From Bacillota bacterium (GTDB lineage: Bacteria > Bacillota > Clostridia > Lachnospirales > Lachnospiraceae), in the NCBI GenBank assembly GCA_023392995.1, contig JAEWMZ010000480.1, positions 9,083-73,082 on the forward strand: a stretch of 64,000 nt of DNA, written 5' to 3'. Below are positions 23,165-32,157 of the stretch, piece after piece. Every line of letters starts with the position of its first letter. Position 1 is the stretch's first letter. The translations under genes were made by a program, and so were the position numbers. Under the pieces are notes generated by a model that was not told where the DNA came from, searched no databases, and saw nothing but the letters and a program-made list of their open reading frames with translations.

Positions 23165-23398
23165 TTAAAATGGGATAGCTTCGTCTAAATCTGATGAAGT
23201 TTCTAAATCACAATATCTGATATGTTTAGTGTTCATTATCATTTCTTGGTCAAAATCATTTTTGTATTCACGATAAAGCCTGATAAACTTACCAAGTGTC
23301 ATGCGACCTACATCCTTTTCTCGGTATCCCATTTTTTTTACACCTATATAAGTTATCCGAGCAATAGGGATAATTATTGCCCGGTCATCAAGTTTTTT
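23165..23398 (-). CDS. Tail assembly chaperone gpT extension (made by -1 frameshift)
   Basis: After the slippery A-AAA-AAC, the -1 frame is open through CTT GAT GAC into the segment MGYREKDVGRMTLGKFIRLY and stops at TAA 23165-23167. It adds about 76 residues to gpG. The internal ATG at this segment has no good ribosome site, which supports synthesis by frameshift. The gpGT fusion recruits tail tube subunits to the tape measure in lambda-like phages; the same role is inferred here. Confidence 0.85.
   Translation of the reverse strand, partial: KKLDDRAIIIPIARITYIGVKKMGYREKDVGRMTLGKFIRLYREYKNDFDQEMIMNTKHIRYCDLETSSDLDEAIPF
23357..23398 (-). promoter_or_regulatory. Programmed -1 ribosomal frameshift signal
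   Basis: The heptamer A-AAA-AAC (23392-23398, in the zero frame GAA AAA AAC) is followed by a 7-nt spacer. A hairpin follows: CCGGGCAATA (23375-23384) pairs with TATTGCTCGG (23357-23366), 10 pairs with one wobble around an 8-nt loop. This is the standard slippery-site plus stem-loop arrangement. The zero-frame stop lies inside the hairpin. Confidence 0.87.
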
Positions 23399-23796
23399 TC
23401 TTCATCGTCCAAATCTACTTCGGTTGAATCTTTAGATCGGTTTGAATCTGTTACTAAGTTTTTAATAACAGAGGTTGCTTCCAGCACACCTCCAAGAATC
23501 CTGCCTACCTGTTTTTCATTCAGCAGCTTTCTTGGTTCATCTCTTTTTTTATAATATTGACATTCTGGATCGTTCTCCATCTCAATTCCTTCATTTATGC
23601 ATGTAGCATATATAAATTTCACATCATGCATTTTAGGCTCAATTTGCTTCCCTTGCTCATCAACTCCTGGGCTTAACGCTTCTGCAAATTTGCTCATGCT
23701 GCCATAGCGATCCTGTACACATTCAATAACATTAAGATTAAATGCTAGCGGATATTCTTTACCACCAGCACTTATATGACGAAATACATCCTTCAT
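23374..23796 (-). CDS. Tail assembly chaperone gpG
   Basis: 140 residues from ATG 23796 (MKDVFRHISAGGKEYPLAFN), with GGAGG ahead. It is typical of Gram-positive siphophage gpG proteins: the N-terminal beta region ends in LNVIECVQDRYGSMSKF, followed by a helical middle and a charged C-terminus. It ends at TAA shortly after the slippery heptamer. It lies between the major tail protein and the tape measure, the universal place for this chaperone pair. Confidence 0.85.
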   Translation of the reverse strand: MKDVFRHISAGGKEYPLAFNLNVIECVQDRYGSMSKFAEALSPGVDEQGKQIEPKMHDVKFIYATCINEGIEMENDPECQYYKKRDEPRKLLNEKQVGRILGGVLEATSVIKNLVTDSNRSKDSTEVDLDDEEKNLMTGQ

Positions 23797-23851
23797 AATA
23801 AATCCTCCATTCATGTTAAATATGGGGTAGGTTGTTCTACCCCATTAATTA

Positions 23852-24715
23852 CTACGATACTTTTACAACCACAATCTCAGTTGTTTGTGATTGTTTACCT
23901 GGTTCATAGGCTACAATTTTTAGTTTCTTAGTTCCTGTTGTAGCCATAGCAATCACAGATGATGCTACTCCACTTGTTAATGTCTGCGTTAGTACATCAT
24001 TAACATATAGTTTAATTGTATGATTTGCAGCCGTAGCAGTGATAGTAAAGCTATTACTTGTTAATCCTACAAATGTATAATACCTTGTGCTTACACCAAA
24101 GGAAGGTGACAAGATTCCACCTGTTCCAGTCATTATTAATCCTGTTAATCCATCAGAAGAAGCTACTGGTATACCAGCCTTTGTATTAAGCCATGCAATC
24201 GCATCTACTTCCATATCAAACAATTTTTCAATTTTCATATTACCGTTGATATCTTTCATAATAGTTCCGTTTATAGTTGGTGTTGCAAAGGCTGCTGTCT
24301 CTCCCTTAGTTGTATTGTCGTCTGCTGGTTCACTGTACTGCATCTTGTATAACCATACAGCACGGTACTTATATGCACCGTTCCGTTTTACCTTAGCGTA
24401 AAACCCATGTCCAACATATGGAGCTAAATCATTTTCATTTATAATGAATTCTCCACTTCCATTAATCTGATGGCCTAATATAAACGCCTGCACCTCATGA
24501 GTTAATTCATTCAAACCAAGTGCCTCTGTGCCTCCTGTGATTGACTGGTCAATATCATCCAATGCATCATCTGCATATAGTGTTACACTGTTATTTGTCC
24601 ATGCAAGATTAGCAGTCATAGCCTTACCCATTACCATTCCGCTAGAATATACAGGGGAACCAGTGCTATCATCGTACAATGCGCAAACAGGATATTTTAA
24701 ACCTACCTTTTTCAT
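23852..24715 (-). CDS. Major tail protein with C-terminal Ig-like domain
   Basis: 287 residues. The N-terminal 190 are a tail-tube domain of the phi13/TP901 type (MKKVGLKYPVCALYDDSTG, NNSVTLYADDALDDIDQSITGG is the usual LYADD phrase, then ETAAFATPTINGTIMKD). The C-terminal 95 residues (SPSFGVSTRYYTFVGLTSNSF, ATAANHTIKLYVND, AYEPGKQSQT) look like an appended Ig/cadherin-like sandwich projecting from the tube. Such domains are thought to bind sugars weakly. It is 38 bp upstream of gpG. Confidence 0.88.
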   Translation of the reverse strand: MKKVGLKYPVCALYDDSTGSPVYSSGMVMGKAMTANLAWTNNSVTLYADDALDDIDQSITGGTEALGLNELTHEVQAFILGHQINGSGEFIINENDLAPYVGHGFYAKVKRNGAYKYRAVWLYKMQYSEPADDNTTKGETAAFATPTINGTIMKDINGNMKIEKLFDMEVDAIAWLNTKAGIPVASSDGLTGLIMTGTGGILSPSFGVSTRYYTFVGLTSNSFTITATAANHTIKLYVNDVLTQTLTSGVASSVIAMATTGTKKLKIVAYEPGKQSQTTEIVVVKVS

Positions 24716-24729
24716 TTTCTATCTCCTTC

Positions 24730-25218
24730 CTATAATCCAAGACTTCTTATATCATTATCTATAGATTCCTTCATTGCTTCTAGTGACTTATCTTTCACTC
24801 TAGATACAGCCTTTCTTACAAATGGTGTTTTTTTACGAACGGATGAACCACTTTCTACCACTCTTGCAAGTAATTTATTTGGTAATCCGTTAGGGTATTT
24901 ATTTGTTTTATAGCTTCCATATCCATGAAATCCTATCTTAACGTTAATAATTCCATTACGGTCAATGTCTACCGGAGTTACACCAAGAGAATCTAATAGA
25001 TCCTTCTTCTGAGCACTCGGTACTCCACTAAATTTCTCATCATTCCCCAATCTTCGAAATGTATCCTCAGGAAGTGCTTGAAGGCTCTTGCGAATTTCGT
25101 TTGCCACTGGATTAGCACCAGCTTTCACCGTTTTTTTGCAGATATCAGCAGATGCATTCCCTAGCTTAGAGAGCTTACTTATGTATTCTTCTGGTAACTT
25201 ATTAATCATCTTTGCCAA
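24730..25218 (-). CDS. Head-tail/tail completion protein, HK97 gp10-like
   Basis: 162 residues with the gp10 family look. A helical N-terminus (ICKKTVKAGANPVANEIRKSL) is followed by a beta stretch (VKIGFHGYGSYKT...PNKLLARVVESGSS) and the end region KKTPFVRKAVSRVKDK. It joins the head completion complex to the tail. It overlaps the following 113-residue gene by 17 bp. Confidence 0.8.
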   Translation of the reverse strand: MAKMINKLPEEYISKLSKLGNASADICKKTVKAGANPVANEIRKSLQALPEDTFRRLGNDEKFSGVPSAQKKDLLDSLGVTPVDIDRNGIINVKIGFHGYGSYKTNKYPNGLPNKLLARVVESGSSVRKKTPFVRKAVSRVKDKSLEAMKESIDNDIRSLGL

Positions 25219-25543
25219 TAGATTTCACCATCCTCCATACCCACTCATGATGAAAATATCCTGTTGAAGTCTCACGTTGGGTTGAATTAAATCTCCATGT
25301 CATATCAGAATTGTTCATTGCCATTTGAAGCGTATCAAATATATGGTCATATTCATACCGGGTAAATAGATCAACAGTTCCTTCGATTTCCTGATCTACC
25401 ATTTTATCATCTGCATAAGAAGCGCCTACTTGACCATCCTCAGCCCATACGATATATTTATCATTTGTTGTACGTGCTTCAATGTGATAGACAGCCCCTG
25501 GAAGTACCGCTTCAAAAAGATCACGAACTTTACTCAAATCCAT
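25202..25543 (-). CDS. Tail terminator/neck protein
   Basis: About 113 residues from ATG 25543 (MDLSKVRDLFEAVLPGAVYH); the longer frame upstream is the shadow of the neighbouring gene. It has ARTTNDKYIVWAEDGQVGASYADDK and an ending with HHEWVWRMVKSIGKDD. The size, fold pattern and position between gp10-like and head-closure genes suggest the tail terminator of clostridial siphophages. Assigned mostly by synteny. Confidence 0.65.
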   Translation of the reverse strand: MDLSKVRDLFEAVLPGAVYHIEARTTNDKYIVWAEDGQVGASYADDKMVDQEIEGTVDLFTRYEYDHIFDTLQMAMNNSDMTWRFNSTQRETSTGYFHHEWVWRMVKSIGKDD

Positions 25544-25889
25544 AAGTTGATTCCACCCTTTCCAATGAGATATCCATGCTTGCAGGAACAATGCCTTTGG
25601 GAAACTGAATTTGAACAATCTTATACTGTTCCCCATCAATTGGTATAATGACATCACCACGCTTAATTATATTAATCCTAGGAATTCTTAACAATCTTTC
25701 GATCTTGGTATTCTCCTGGGAAGCTTCCCAGAACCGCCCCATACCGACTGTTAATTCCTGATAACATAGTGTTTTGATCTTTAGCTCTAATACCTCTATT
25801 GGAAAATCTCCATTGGCTGCTGAATTTTTTACAGAATATATATCTGCAATTCCATCATTATAGGTTTGTGTTATCGTACTGAGCTTCAT
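25530..25889 (-). CDS. Head-closure protein (head-tail joining)
   Basis: 119 residues from ATG 25889 (MKLSTITQTYNDGIADIYSV), seven bases after AGGAGG. The beta-rich body (INIIKRGDVIIPIDGEQYKIVQ) resembles the SPP1 gp16 / YqbH-type stopper. It overlaps both flanking genes, as these connector genes usually do. Its likely role is closing the portal after packaging and docking the tail. Confidence 0.72.
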   Translation of the reverse strand: MKLSTITQTYNDGIADIYSVKNSAANGDFPIEVLELKIKTLCYQELTVGMGRFWEASQENTKIERLLRIPRINIIKRGDVIIPIDGEQYKIVQIQFPKGIVPASMDISLERVESTYGFE

Positions 25890-26166
25890 AATTCTTAACC
25901 TCCTGGCTGATCTGGAGCGACAACAATTCTGGCAAATAATTTGCCTGGAAATCAGGAAGGGCATTCGACCGGACATATCTGCAATAGTCAAGTAATAATT
26001 CCTTTGGCTTATCATTGACTACATAATCTAATTCAGAGCCTGCAACGTGATCGATATATTTCATACCGCGCTCGATTATTCCGGTTATCTTTGCATCGGT
26101 TTTAGCATCAGTCCAGGTTATATCCAGATAATCCTTGACATCTTCTAATAGTCCTTGTGGAAGCAT
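25858..26166 (-). CDS. Head-tail connector (HK97 gp6-like adaptor)
   Basis: 102 residues, all helical, with the family pattern LLEDVKDYLDITWTDAKTDAKITGIIERGMKYIDHVAG and ending PELLSLQISQEVKNYEAQYD. It forms the ring below the portal. The ATG overlaps the stop of the next upstream gene by one base and the gene overlaps the head-closure gene by 32 bp. Confidence 0.85.
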   Translation of the reverse strand: MLPQGLLEDVKDYLDITWTDAKTDAKITGIIERGMKYIDHVAGSELDYVVNDKPKELLLDYCRYVRSNALPDFQANYLPELLSLQISQEVKNYEAQYDNTNL

Positions 26167-26654
26167 TATATATCACCTTCTTTGGATTTCTTCGATTGAT
26201 AAGCTCTTGCCTTATTCGGTTTAAATCCACTGGCTTTGTTGGGCTTCTCTGCCTTAGTTTCCACTGGATTATCTGTAACCACTTCTGCTGGAGCGGATGA
26301 AGTTGATACTGCTGCTTCATCCGTATTTGATTGAATAGGTTCTGGCGAAGTTGAAACGGATGGATCGCTTGAAATATCTTCACTTGAATCGGTTGTACTT
26401 GGTTCTACTTGATTGATTGTTTTTTCTTCCATTGGATCAGATACATTCGTTTCAATAGAATCGGCAGGATTTAACTCTGATGAATTAATTGTTACATCTG
26501 TCGATTCAACTTCCTTTATAACCTTCACATATGGACCCCGAGCGGTACTATTAATTTCACAATACCGCTCTTGTGTCATTTCGATTATTTCCTCTGGCCT
26601 GTGAAGGTGCCTAGTGTATCTATCTCTGTATATCTTTATAACCTTCACTTCCAT
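26166..26654 (-). CDS. Ser/Thr/Glu-rich phage head-region protein
   Basis: 162 residues. The first 45 form a compact domain (MEVKVIKIYRDRYTRHLHRP, RYCEINSTARGPYVKVI). It is followed by a long low-complexity section rich in Ser, Thr, Pro and acidic residues (residues 48-130) and a basic tail (KPNKARAYQSKKSK). It lies 6 bp downstream of the capsid gene. The domain is like short proteins found after capsid genes in clostridial phages. The disordered acidic section may be a scaffold or decoration-type linker; function unknown. Confidence 0.65.
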   Translation of the reverse strand: MEVKVIKIYRDRYTRHLHRPEEIIEMTQERYCEINSTARGPYVKVIKEVESTDVTINSSELNPADSIETNVSDPMEEKTINQVEPSTTDSSEDISSDPSVSTSPEPIQSNTDEAAVSTSSAPAEVVTDNPVETKAEKPNKASGFKPNKARAYQSKKSKEGDI

Positions 26655-26660
26655 AGGCTA

Positions 26661-27854
26661 TTACACCGTTCCAATCTCAGCAGCATTTGTTACAAATACT
26701 TCCTGCACTGTTGGCACCAGGTTACTTAAATCAACGTAAATGAAAGCGTTATTATCGAGTGGCTCACCATGACCATAAAGCTTAACAAGATAGACCCTTT
26801 CGTCTTCCAAGAATTTGTATTCGTCTGAATATTCAATCTTCCCGGATTTCTCAGTTCCAATTCCCATAAAGTACCGTTTTGCTAAACCAACGATACCTTT
26901 TCCAGTCGGCACCTGGACTGATTGAATTACTGTTGTAGGGAACGGAAAAACATTGCTGGTATATGTTCCATCCGTACTTCTTACAGTAGTAGCCGGCATA
27001 ATCTTAGTTAAATAATCTACTGGATTAACGATCATTATAACCTTATCAACTACTCTTGGTCTTCCATTTGCATCAACCGCCATAGTAGCGAGTAACGTGC
27101 CGTAAGATAATGGATCAAGCCCAGTCAAAGGAACCGTTTCCTTTATTGGGTAAACTCCACCAGTAACAACAACATTAGCTCCGACCTGTCGATTCATTCC
27201 GATCGGCATATCCTTACCTGTTCCATTAATAATTGACTCTTCTAATCCAAACGCTAATGCTTCAGCTAAAATAGTTCTAACATACCGATCTAACCATACC
27301 GGCCCCAGATCCAACATGGATTTTGCAATCGGTAAGAATGCGGATAATTTATGTAATGTCATGTTAATCTTCTTGAATCCGCTCGTCAGCTCTGTAACAA
27401 TAGCTGCTGTTAACGATGCCCATGTAGCAAGCTGCTTTGTATTGGTATTAACCAGAAACTCAATTAAACCGGAAGTATTCTGGAAATTAATAGCCTCAAG
27501 TAACGGGTGTGCAGCTGTTAAATCTTCAAATACAGCATCAATCGTAGTGATTGGCAATACCACATTAACATCAGTCAGAGCTTGCTTGGGGTTACTGGAT
27601 TTCATAGCTTCAATCACTTTTTGGTAATAGTTATTTTCCTCGGAAGTTAGCTGCCTAACTCCTCTTCCAACTAATACATTGGTGTCTGCGGCTTGAATGA
27701 GTCCTGAAGCCTCTTGCATAACTGCTTCCTGGATATTATTACAAAGATCTGTGTATGCTTGAGTGAATTCCGCTTCATCCCCGCTTGTGATTGCTGCGTT
27801 AAGTCTTTGCAAAATAACTACCTTTGCTTGGTTCAATGCATCCAAATTTTTCAT
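26661..27854 (-). CDS. Major capsid protein, HK97 fold
   Basis: 397 residues. The N-terminal 100 are charged and helical, the delta domain removed by the protease. The rest has the HK97 pattern: ITTIDAVFEDLTAAHPLLEAI, KLSAFLPIAKSMLDLGPVWLDRYVRTILAEALAFGLEES with INGTG, then a long spine helix and the P-domain around VDKVIMIVNPVDY. It starts 3 bp after the protease stop. The order TerS, TerL, portal, protease, capsid is canonical. Confidence 0.92.
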   Translation of the reverse strand: MKNLDALNQAKVVILQRLNAAITSGDEAEFTQAYTDLCNNIQEAVMQEASGLIQAADTNVLVGRGVRQLTSEENNYYQKVIEAMKSSNPKQALTDVNVVLPITTIDAVFEDLTAAHPLLEAINFQNTSGLIEFLVNTNTKQLATWASLTAAIVTELTSGFKKINMTLHKLSAFLPIAKSMLDLGPVWLDRYVRTILAEALAFGLEESIINGTGKDMPIGMNRQVGANVVVTGGVYPIKETVPLTGLDPLSYGTLLATMAVDANGRPRVVDKVIMIVNPVDYLTKIMPATTVRSTDGTYTSNVFPFPTTVIQSVQVPTGKGIVGLAKRYFMGIGTEKSGKIEYSDEYKFLEDERVYLVKLYGHGEPLDNNAFIYVDLSNLVPTVQEVFVTNAAEIGTV

Positions 27855-27857
27855 GAA

Positions 27858-28661
27858 TTAATTCCTCTCTTTCTGTTGGCTTAATCCCAACATAAATTGT
27901 TTTAGTTTATTTTCCTTTGGTGTTTCTTCTGCTGGTTGTATTGGATCTTTAGGTGTTTCAACCATTTCTTGCCTCAATGCTACAAGTGCTTTATTGTAAT
28001 TCATCTGCTGTACCAGGTTTTTATTAACCTGTTGTGCAATCTTTTGCGCTTCCACTAGGTCTTTCGCTTCGCTTACAATTTCGTCAGCTAATCCGTAGCT
28101 CAGGCATTGCTCTGCTGTTAGCCACGAAGAATTGCTAAGAATTGTTGCCACTTCTGCCTCAGTAAGCTTTCCATTGGATTTTTCTACGTATGCTTGGCGA
28201 TTTCCAATAGATATTTGCTCAAGATCATCAGCGTACTTTCTAAGTTCTCTGTAATTCCCGGCGCAATATTGCCACATATCATGAAGCATTTGCATAGTGT
28301 TGGAATACATAATAACCTTATCGCACCCGGTTAAAATGAAGGAAGCAGCTGAACACGCGAACCCATCCACATATCCGGTCACATATGCCGGGTGTCGTTT
28401 TAACTGGTTGCGGATTGCCATAGCTTCCATAACTTCCCCACCATTTGAATTAACATATAGATTGATGAATTTAACGTCTGGGTACTTTTCTAACTCATTT
28501 TTGAAGTGATTCGCTGAGGTGTCACTTTCAATCATTTCACCGCTCCACCAATCGTAACTATCCCCCTCAACGCATCCATACACATATATCTCCAATACTT
28601 CGAGATTTGTGGATTGTTTTAATTGCCAAATCTGTTTTTTCAATTTATCTCTCCTTCCCAA
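27858..28661 (-). CDS. ClpP-like head maturation protease
   Basis: 267 residues with a ClpP fold. The strand VKFINLYVNSNGGEVMEAMAI is the oxyanion GG region, the nucleophile Ser is in DGFACSAASFILTGC (residues near 105), and the His is in MQMLHDMW (near 128). ADDLEQISIGNRQAYVEKSNGKLTEAE and LTAEQCLSYGLADEIV are typical. The C-terminus is a proline/charged tail. It trims capsid N-termini during head assembly. Confidence 0.92.
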   Translation of the reverse strand: MGRRDKLKKQIWQLKQSTNLEVLEIYVYGCVEGDSYDWWSGEMIESDTSANHFKNELEKYPDVKFINLYVNSNGGEVMEAMAIRNQLKRHPAYVTGYVDGFACSAASFILTGCDKVIMYSNTMQMLHDMWQYCAGNYRELRKYADDLEQISIGNRQAYVEKSNGKLTEAEVATILSNSSWLTAEQCLSYGLADEIVSEAKDLVEAQKIAQQVNKNLVQQMNYNKALVALRQEMVETPKDPIQPAEETPKENKLKQFMLGLSQQKERN

Positions 28662-28694
28662 TAAAATAGGTGTTACCGTTTTTATGTCATTACG

Positions 28695-29852
28695 TTAACA
28701 CCCCCCATTTATAGCAGCTAGCAATTCTTCCACTGAGCTGTAATTTTTAGTTATAAAATGTTGATTCGCCCAATCTTCATTGATTTCTTCATCTCCTACA
28801 CTTCTGCGAATATCGTTAACACAGAAGCATCCGCTTGAAATGAGTTTCTCGATTGAGGTTGCAACACTAAGTAGATCAATATGCTTAATTGTCTTGGTAT
28901 CAATCTTTATATAGGTTCCTTGAATAAATCCGCTATATCCGCACCGCTTACGAACGATTTCTTCCTGGCACATATCACATAATGGATCAATGCAAAACGT
29001 CAAGAAATTATCAACTGCATCTTTAATATTTGCCATATCGCCTCTGAGCAGCGCAGGAGGTATTTGTAGCGCTCTACCTGTGAAGTCATATATATCATCT
29101 ATCATTGCTTTGATGTCGCGAGTACCCTCATTTGAATAGGTTTTAGACCCCTCATTTGTAGCCTTATATCCTTCGAAAAGAGGAAGGACTGCATTGTCAG
29201 CTTCAAAGTACTTTTTAAAATACTCATTCATCATTTTTTCAAATGTTTCTTTAAAATCCGTTTTGCCTTGAGCTAATGTTGATACCTCAAGTATTACTTT
29301 ACTTCCTCTGGATTTCTTATAGCTTTTTTGTGCATAAGCAATCATTTCTCCATAACTCTCATACAGGCCATTAATCAGTTTACGGACATCTCCGTTATTC
29401 AGCTGGAAGAACATAACCTCACTCATATAAAATGTCTTGCTGAAAGAATATTCATTAACCGTTACCCCGGTAAACTGCCAATCAAAAAGCGCATACTCTT
29501 TTTTGAAGTAAGTATCCGCTACCAGGAGTTGACCATTCTGTTCAATTACTAGACATTCGTTTTCCAGATATAACTTCGATATCAATTTATGGATGAATGT
29601 CGTTGAATTTTGATTTTTATTTGGTTCGATATTAAAAAGGTAATACTCCCTTCCCTTGATTTCTTTGCCGTTAAAATAAGTCTTGAACTCACATTTGCTG
29701 ACAGCATTTGCTATTAAATTAACCGCAGATTGAAAAGCTAAATTCCTGATGTAATACTCTACAGCACAGTTAAAAAATGCAGCAGAGTTAACCTCGATTT
29801 CGGTATTACCACCAAGTCTATCTATTAACCACGTTCGAATGCTAATTATCAT
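28695..29852 (-). CDS. Portal protein (HK97 family)
   Basis: About 385 residues. The ATG at 29852 follows AAGGAGG closely. The pattern is that of HK97-type portals: NCAVEYYIRNLAFQSAVNLIANAVSKCEF near the N-terminus, REYYLFNIEPNKNQNSTTFIHKLI, the stem region DIYDFTGRALQIPPALLRGDMANIKDAVDNFLTFCIDPLC (in pieces) and a C-terminal CFCVNDIRRSVGDEEI. It forms the ring through which DNA is packaged. It lies 9 bp from the terminase stop. Confidence 0.92.
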   Translation of the reverse strand: MIISIRTWLIDRLGGNTEIEVNSAAFFNCAVEYYIRNLAFQSAVNLIANAVSKCEFKTYFNGKEIKGREYYLFNIEPNKNQNSTTFIHKLISKLYLENECLVIEQNGQLLVADTYFKKEYALFDWQFTGVTVNEYSFSKTFYMSEVMFFQLNNGDVRKLINGLYESYGEMIAYAQKSYKKSRGSKVILEVSTLAQGKTDFKETFEKMMNEYFKKYFEADNAVLPLFEGYKATNEGSKTYSNEGTRDIKAMIDDIYDFTGRALQIPPALLRGDMANIKDAVDNFLTFCIDPLCDMCQEEIVRKRCGYSGFIQGTYIKIDTKTIKHIDLLSVATSIEKLISSGCFCVNDIRRSVGDEEINEDWANQHFITKNYSSVEELLAAINGGC

Positions 29853-29861
29853 CACCTCCTT

Positions 29862-31532
29862 CTAGTATGTATAAACTCCAACGTCTGGTGTTTCTAATAC
29901 AATCCCGGTACCTAATACATCTTCAATGCACATCGAATGAACTACCGCCATGAATGGGTCAGTTTTCCGACTCTTAGATTCTATCTTTGCATAATAATAA
30001 TTGCCAGTATCTGTTCCTTGTTTTCTACCGCTCACCACCAGTTTAGTATTGTTTGTTGCCCAACGTAGTGGAGGATTATTTCCCCAGATAAAGTACTCAT
30101 TTACAAAACAACTATCAATAACTGGAACAACCTTCATGATATCTGAAGGTCTTACCAAATACACATTTTTTCTTTCTTTTGCATCAAACCCAACTTTTTT
30201 CAATGCTTCGGATAATAAAGTATATCTGTAATTATCAAGCGCCAGTTTCTGAATATTATATAAGAGAGCCTTCTCAGCAATATATTCTGCAATGAGATCT
30301 GGAGATATCTCCACATCATCAACTAAAGTTATATACTCTTTATCAGCCCATTCCTTCCATGGAACCTTAAGCCTCGGGATATCATCAGACTTTAAGCACA
30401 ACCAGGAATGATTGATATCGATACGATAATTCCCATCTCTAAAATGAATATTGACTGATGCAAAGTCAGTAACTTTCATATAGTCAACACCAACTACTGC
30501 TGTTAATCCAATAGTATCCGGTATTGGCTTGTTTGTGGCTTCGATGTACTTCCAATCGGTAACGGCAATCTCCGCATTACTCTTAGGCCAATTCATACGC
30601 TTTGTATAAAAGTCCCTTTCAATGCTTGGAGTATATTTCATTTTAATAAACTCTGACTGAATTACCTTTAGCAGCTCCGGCAAATATTTTAACGAAGGGT
30701 TTGCTTTATGCCACATCTTTGGATCAAGTGCTTCCTCTTCGCTGTCAATGCGAAATAGTAGTGGAAGAAATCCAAGATCTTTAATAATTCCATGTAATAC
30801 ATCACTTGCTAACTTAAGCTTATCATCTATGACACCCTCTCTTACATGACCGTTCGTTGTTATGTAAAATATCCTAGAGTGCTTTCGTTTGCCGAAACCA
30901 GATGTAAAAACACTGATCATGTCATAGTTCTCATACTCATGTATTTCATCGAATATGAGACAAGCTGAACGCTTACCATCCTTTGTCTTAGCATTTGAAG
31001 TGTTATACCTAATATAAGAGTTAGTCTTTATATTGGTTATAACCTCTTTTGTCTTATAGAAGAATTTCTTAAGTTTAGCCCAGTACTTTTTTAGAACATC
31101 ATAAATATCATTAAATGATGTCTCAGACTGATCCTCACTATTTGCTATGATGTCGACATTATAACCTTTGATACCGTGATAATGGGTTGTAAGATACCAG
31201 GCGACCGGAGATATAAAACCATTCTTACCATTACCGCGCCCCATCATAATCATAATTTCATCGAATACGACTGTATCACTGGATTGATAGCAATGGATCA
31301 GAGCCATAACAAAAAGCTCCCAGTCAAATAACTTCATTTCGAAGTATCGTTCTGTGAGCTCTACGGCTTTGTCTATTTTCTCATGGTCTATAAATACATC
31401 TGGATTGTTAAGCTTCTCTTCTATTACATCACAGGCCAGAAGAATATCTTGCCCTACCGTGATTGTTCCGCTTCGGCATCCATCAATATAACTATCTATG
31501 TATGGGTGGTAACTTCCAAGCCTACATTTCAT
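29862..31532 (-). CDS. Terminase large subunit
   Basis: 556 residues from ATG 31532 (MKCRLGSYHPYIDSYIDGCR), which lies within the last codons of terS and follows GGAG. The ATPase part has a Walker A-like MMGRGNGKNGFISPVAWY, and Walker B with catalytic Glu in CLIFDEIHEYE. The nuclease domain has acidic residues at AVVGVDYMKVTDFASV (about 360), TLVDDVEISPD and KTDPFMAVVHSM. This is the Terminase_1 family. It cuts and pumps DNA into the prohead. Confidence 0.94.
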   Translation of the reverse strand: MKCRLGSYHPYIDSYIDGCRSGTITVGQDILLACDVIEEKLNNPDVFIDHEKIDKAVELTERYFEMKLFDWELFVMALIHCYQSSDTVVFDEIMIMMGRGNGKNGFISPVAWYLTTHYHGIKGYNVDIIANSEDQSETSFNDIYDVLKKYWAKLKKFFYKTKEVITNIKTNSYIRYNTSNAKTKDGKRSACLIFDEIHEYENYDMISVFTSGFGKRKHSRIFYITTNGHVREGVIDDKLKLASDVLHGIIKDLGFLPLLFRIDSEEEALDPKMWHKANPSLKYLPELLKVIQSEFIKMKYTPSIERDFYTKRMNWPKSNAEIAVTDWKYIEATNKPIPDTIGLTAVVGVDYMKVTDFASVNIHFRDGNYRIDINHSWLCLKSDDIPRLKVPWKEWADKEYITLVDDVEISPDLIAEYIAEKALLYNIQKLALDNYRYTLLSEALKKVGFDAKERKNVYLVRPSDIMKVVPVIDSCFVNEYFIWGNNPPLRWATNNTKLVVSGRKQGTDTGNYYYAKIESKSRKTDPFMAVVHSMCIEDVLGTGIVLETPDVGVYTY

Positions 31533-31863
31533 CTCCGTCTGAATCTCCATCTCCACCACCATCCTTAGATGGATTCAAACCAAGAGCAACGATGATCTTA
31601 AGCATCTGACCATTCACTTTAATCAGCTGGTCAACTGAATCATTCTTCTTCTGACCGCATTGACCACCACCATTATTATAGCCGACCGTTACTCCTCTTA
31701 CTTTGATGTCTTCGATCAGCTTTTTCTTTGTATCATATAGATCCATGTAATCATCAATCAGATCTGTATAATACTTTCCAACTGTTCCATTGCGTTCCAA
31801 TTGCTCCAACATATCAGACTTAATGTCCTTCCGTGCTGCTTTCTTATTCCCGGCTCCTGCCAT
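31522..31863 (-). CDS. Terminase small subunit (P27 family)
   Basis: 113 residues from ATG 31863 (MAGAGNKKAARKDIKSDMLE); the frame extends upstream without a ribosome site of its own. The N-terminal segment is basic, the core DLIDDYMDLYDTKKKLIEDIKVRG is helical, and the C-terminal helix is IKVNGQMLKIIVALGLNP. The last ten residues are Gly/Asp repeats. It recognises the pac or cos site and overlaps the large subunit by 11 bp. Confidence 0.85.
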   Translation of the reverse strand: MAGAGNKKAARKDIKSDMLEQLERNGTVGKYYTDLIDDYMDLYDTKKKLIEDIKVRGVTVGYNNGGGQCGQKKNDSVDQLIKVNGQMLKIIVALGLNPSKDGGGDGDSDGDEM

Positions 31864-31974
31864 CCTACCACCCCCCTCTTTTTTCAACTTACTCAGAATC
31901 TTTCTCTTGTCTACCCCATAGCCGAGTAACGGCATGTAGAATTAAAATGCGTTTTAAATTGATGGGGGGTATAA

Positions 31975-32154
31975 CTAGAGTTCCTCTTGCAATTGTTGAA
32001 GTATAATCATCTTCATCATAAATCTACCAAGTATTGCTTCGCTTTCTTTCGAAATATCTTGACCACTCTTTTCCTTTTCTTCCAAAGCAATAAATTCATC
32101 AAGTATATCTGCTGTCTCTCTAAAGGTATCTCTTAGTTTAATGAATCCGTCCAT
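31975..32154 (-). CDS. Small helical protein between HNH and terS (59 aa)
   Basis: ATG 32152-32154, TAG 31975-31977, with AGGTGG in the end of the HNH gene as ribosome site. It begins MDGFIKLRDTFRETADILDE and has a second helix ILGRFMMKMIILQQLQEEL. Short proteins of this type occur beside the terminase in clostridial phages; function unknown. Confidence 0.6.
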   Translation of the reverse strand: MDGFIKLRDTFRETADILDEFIALEEKEKSGQDISKESEAILGRFMMKMIILQQLQEEL

Positions 32155-32157
32155 CTC

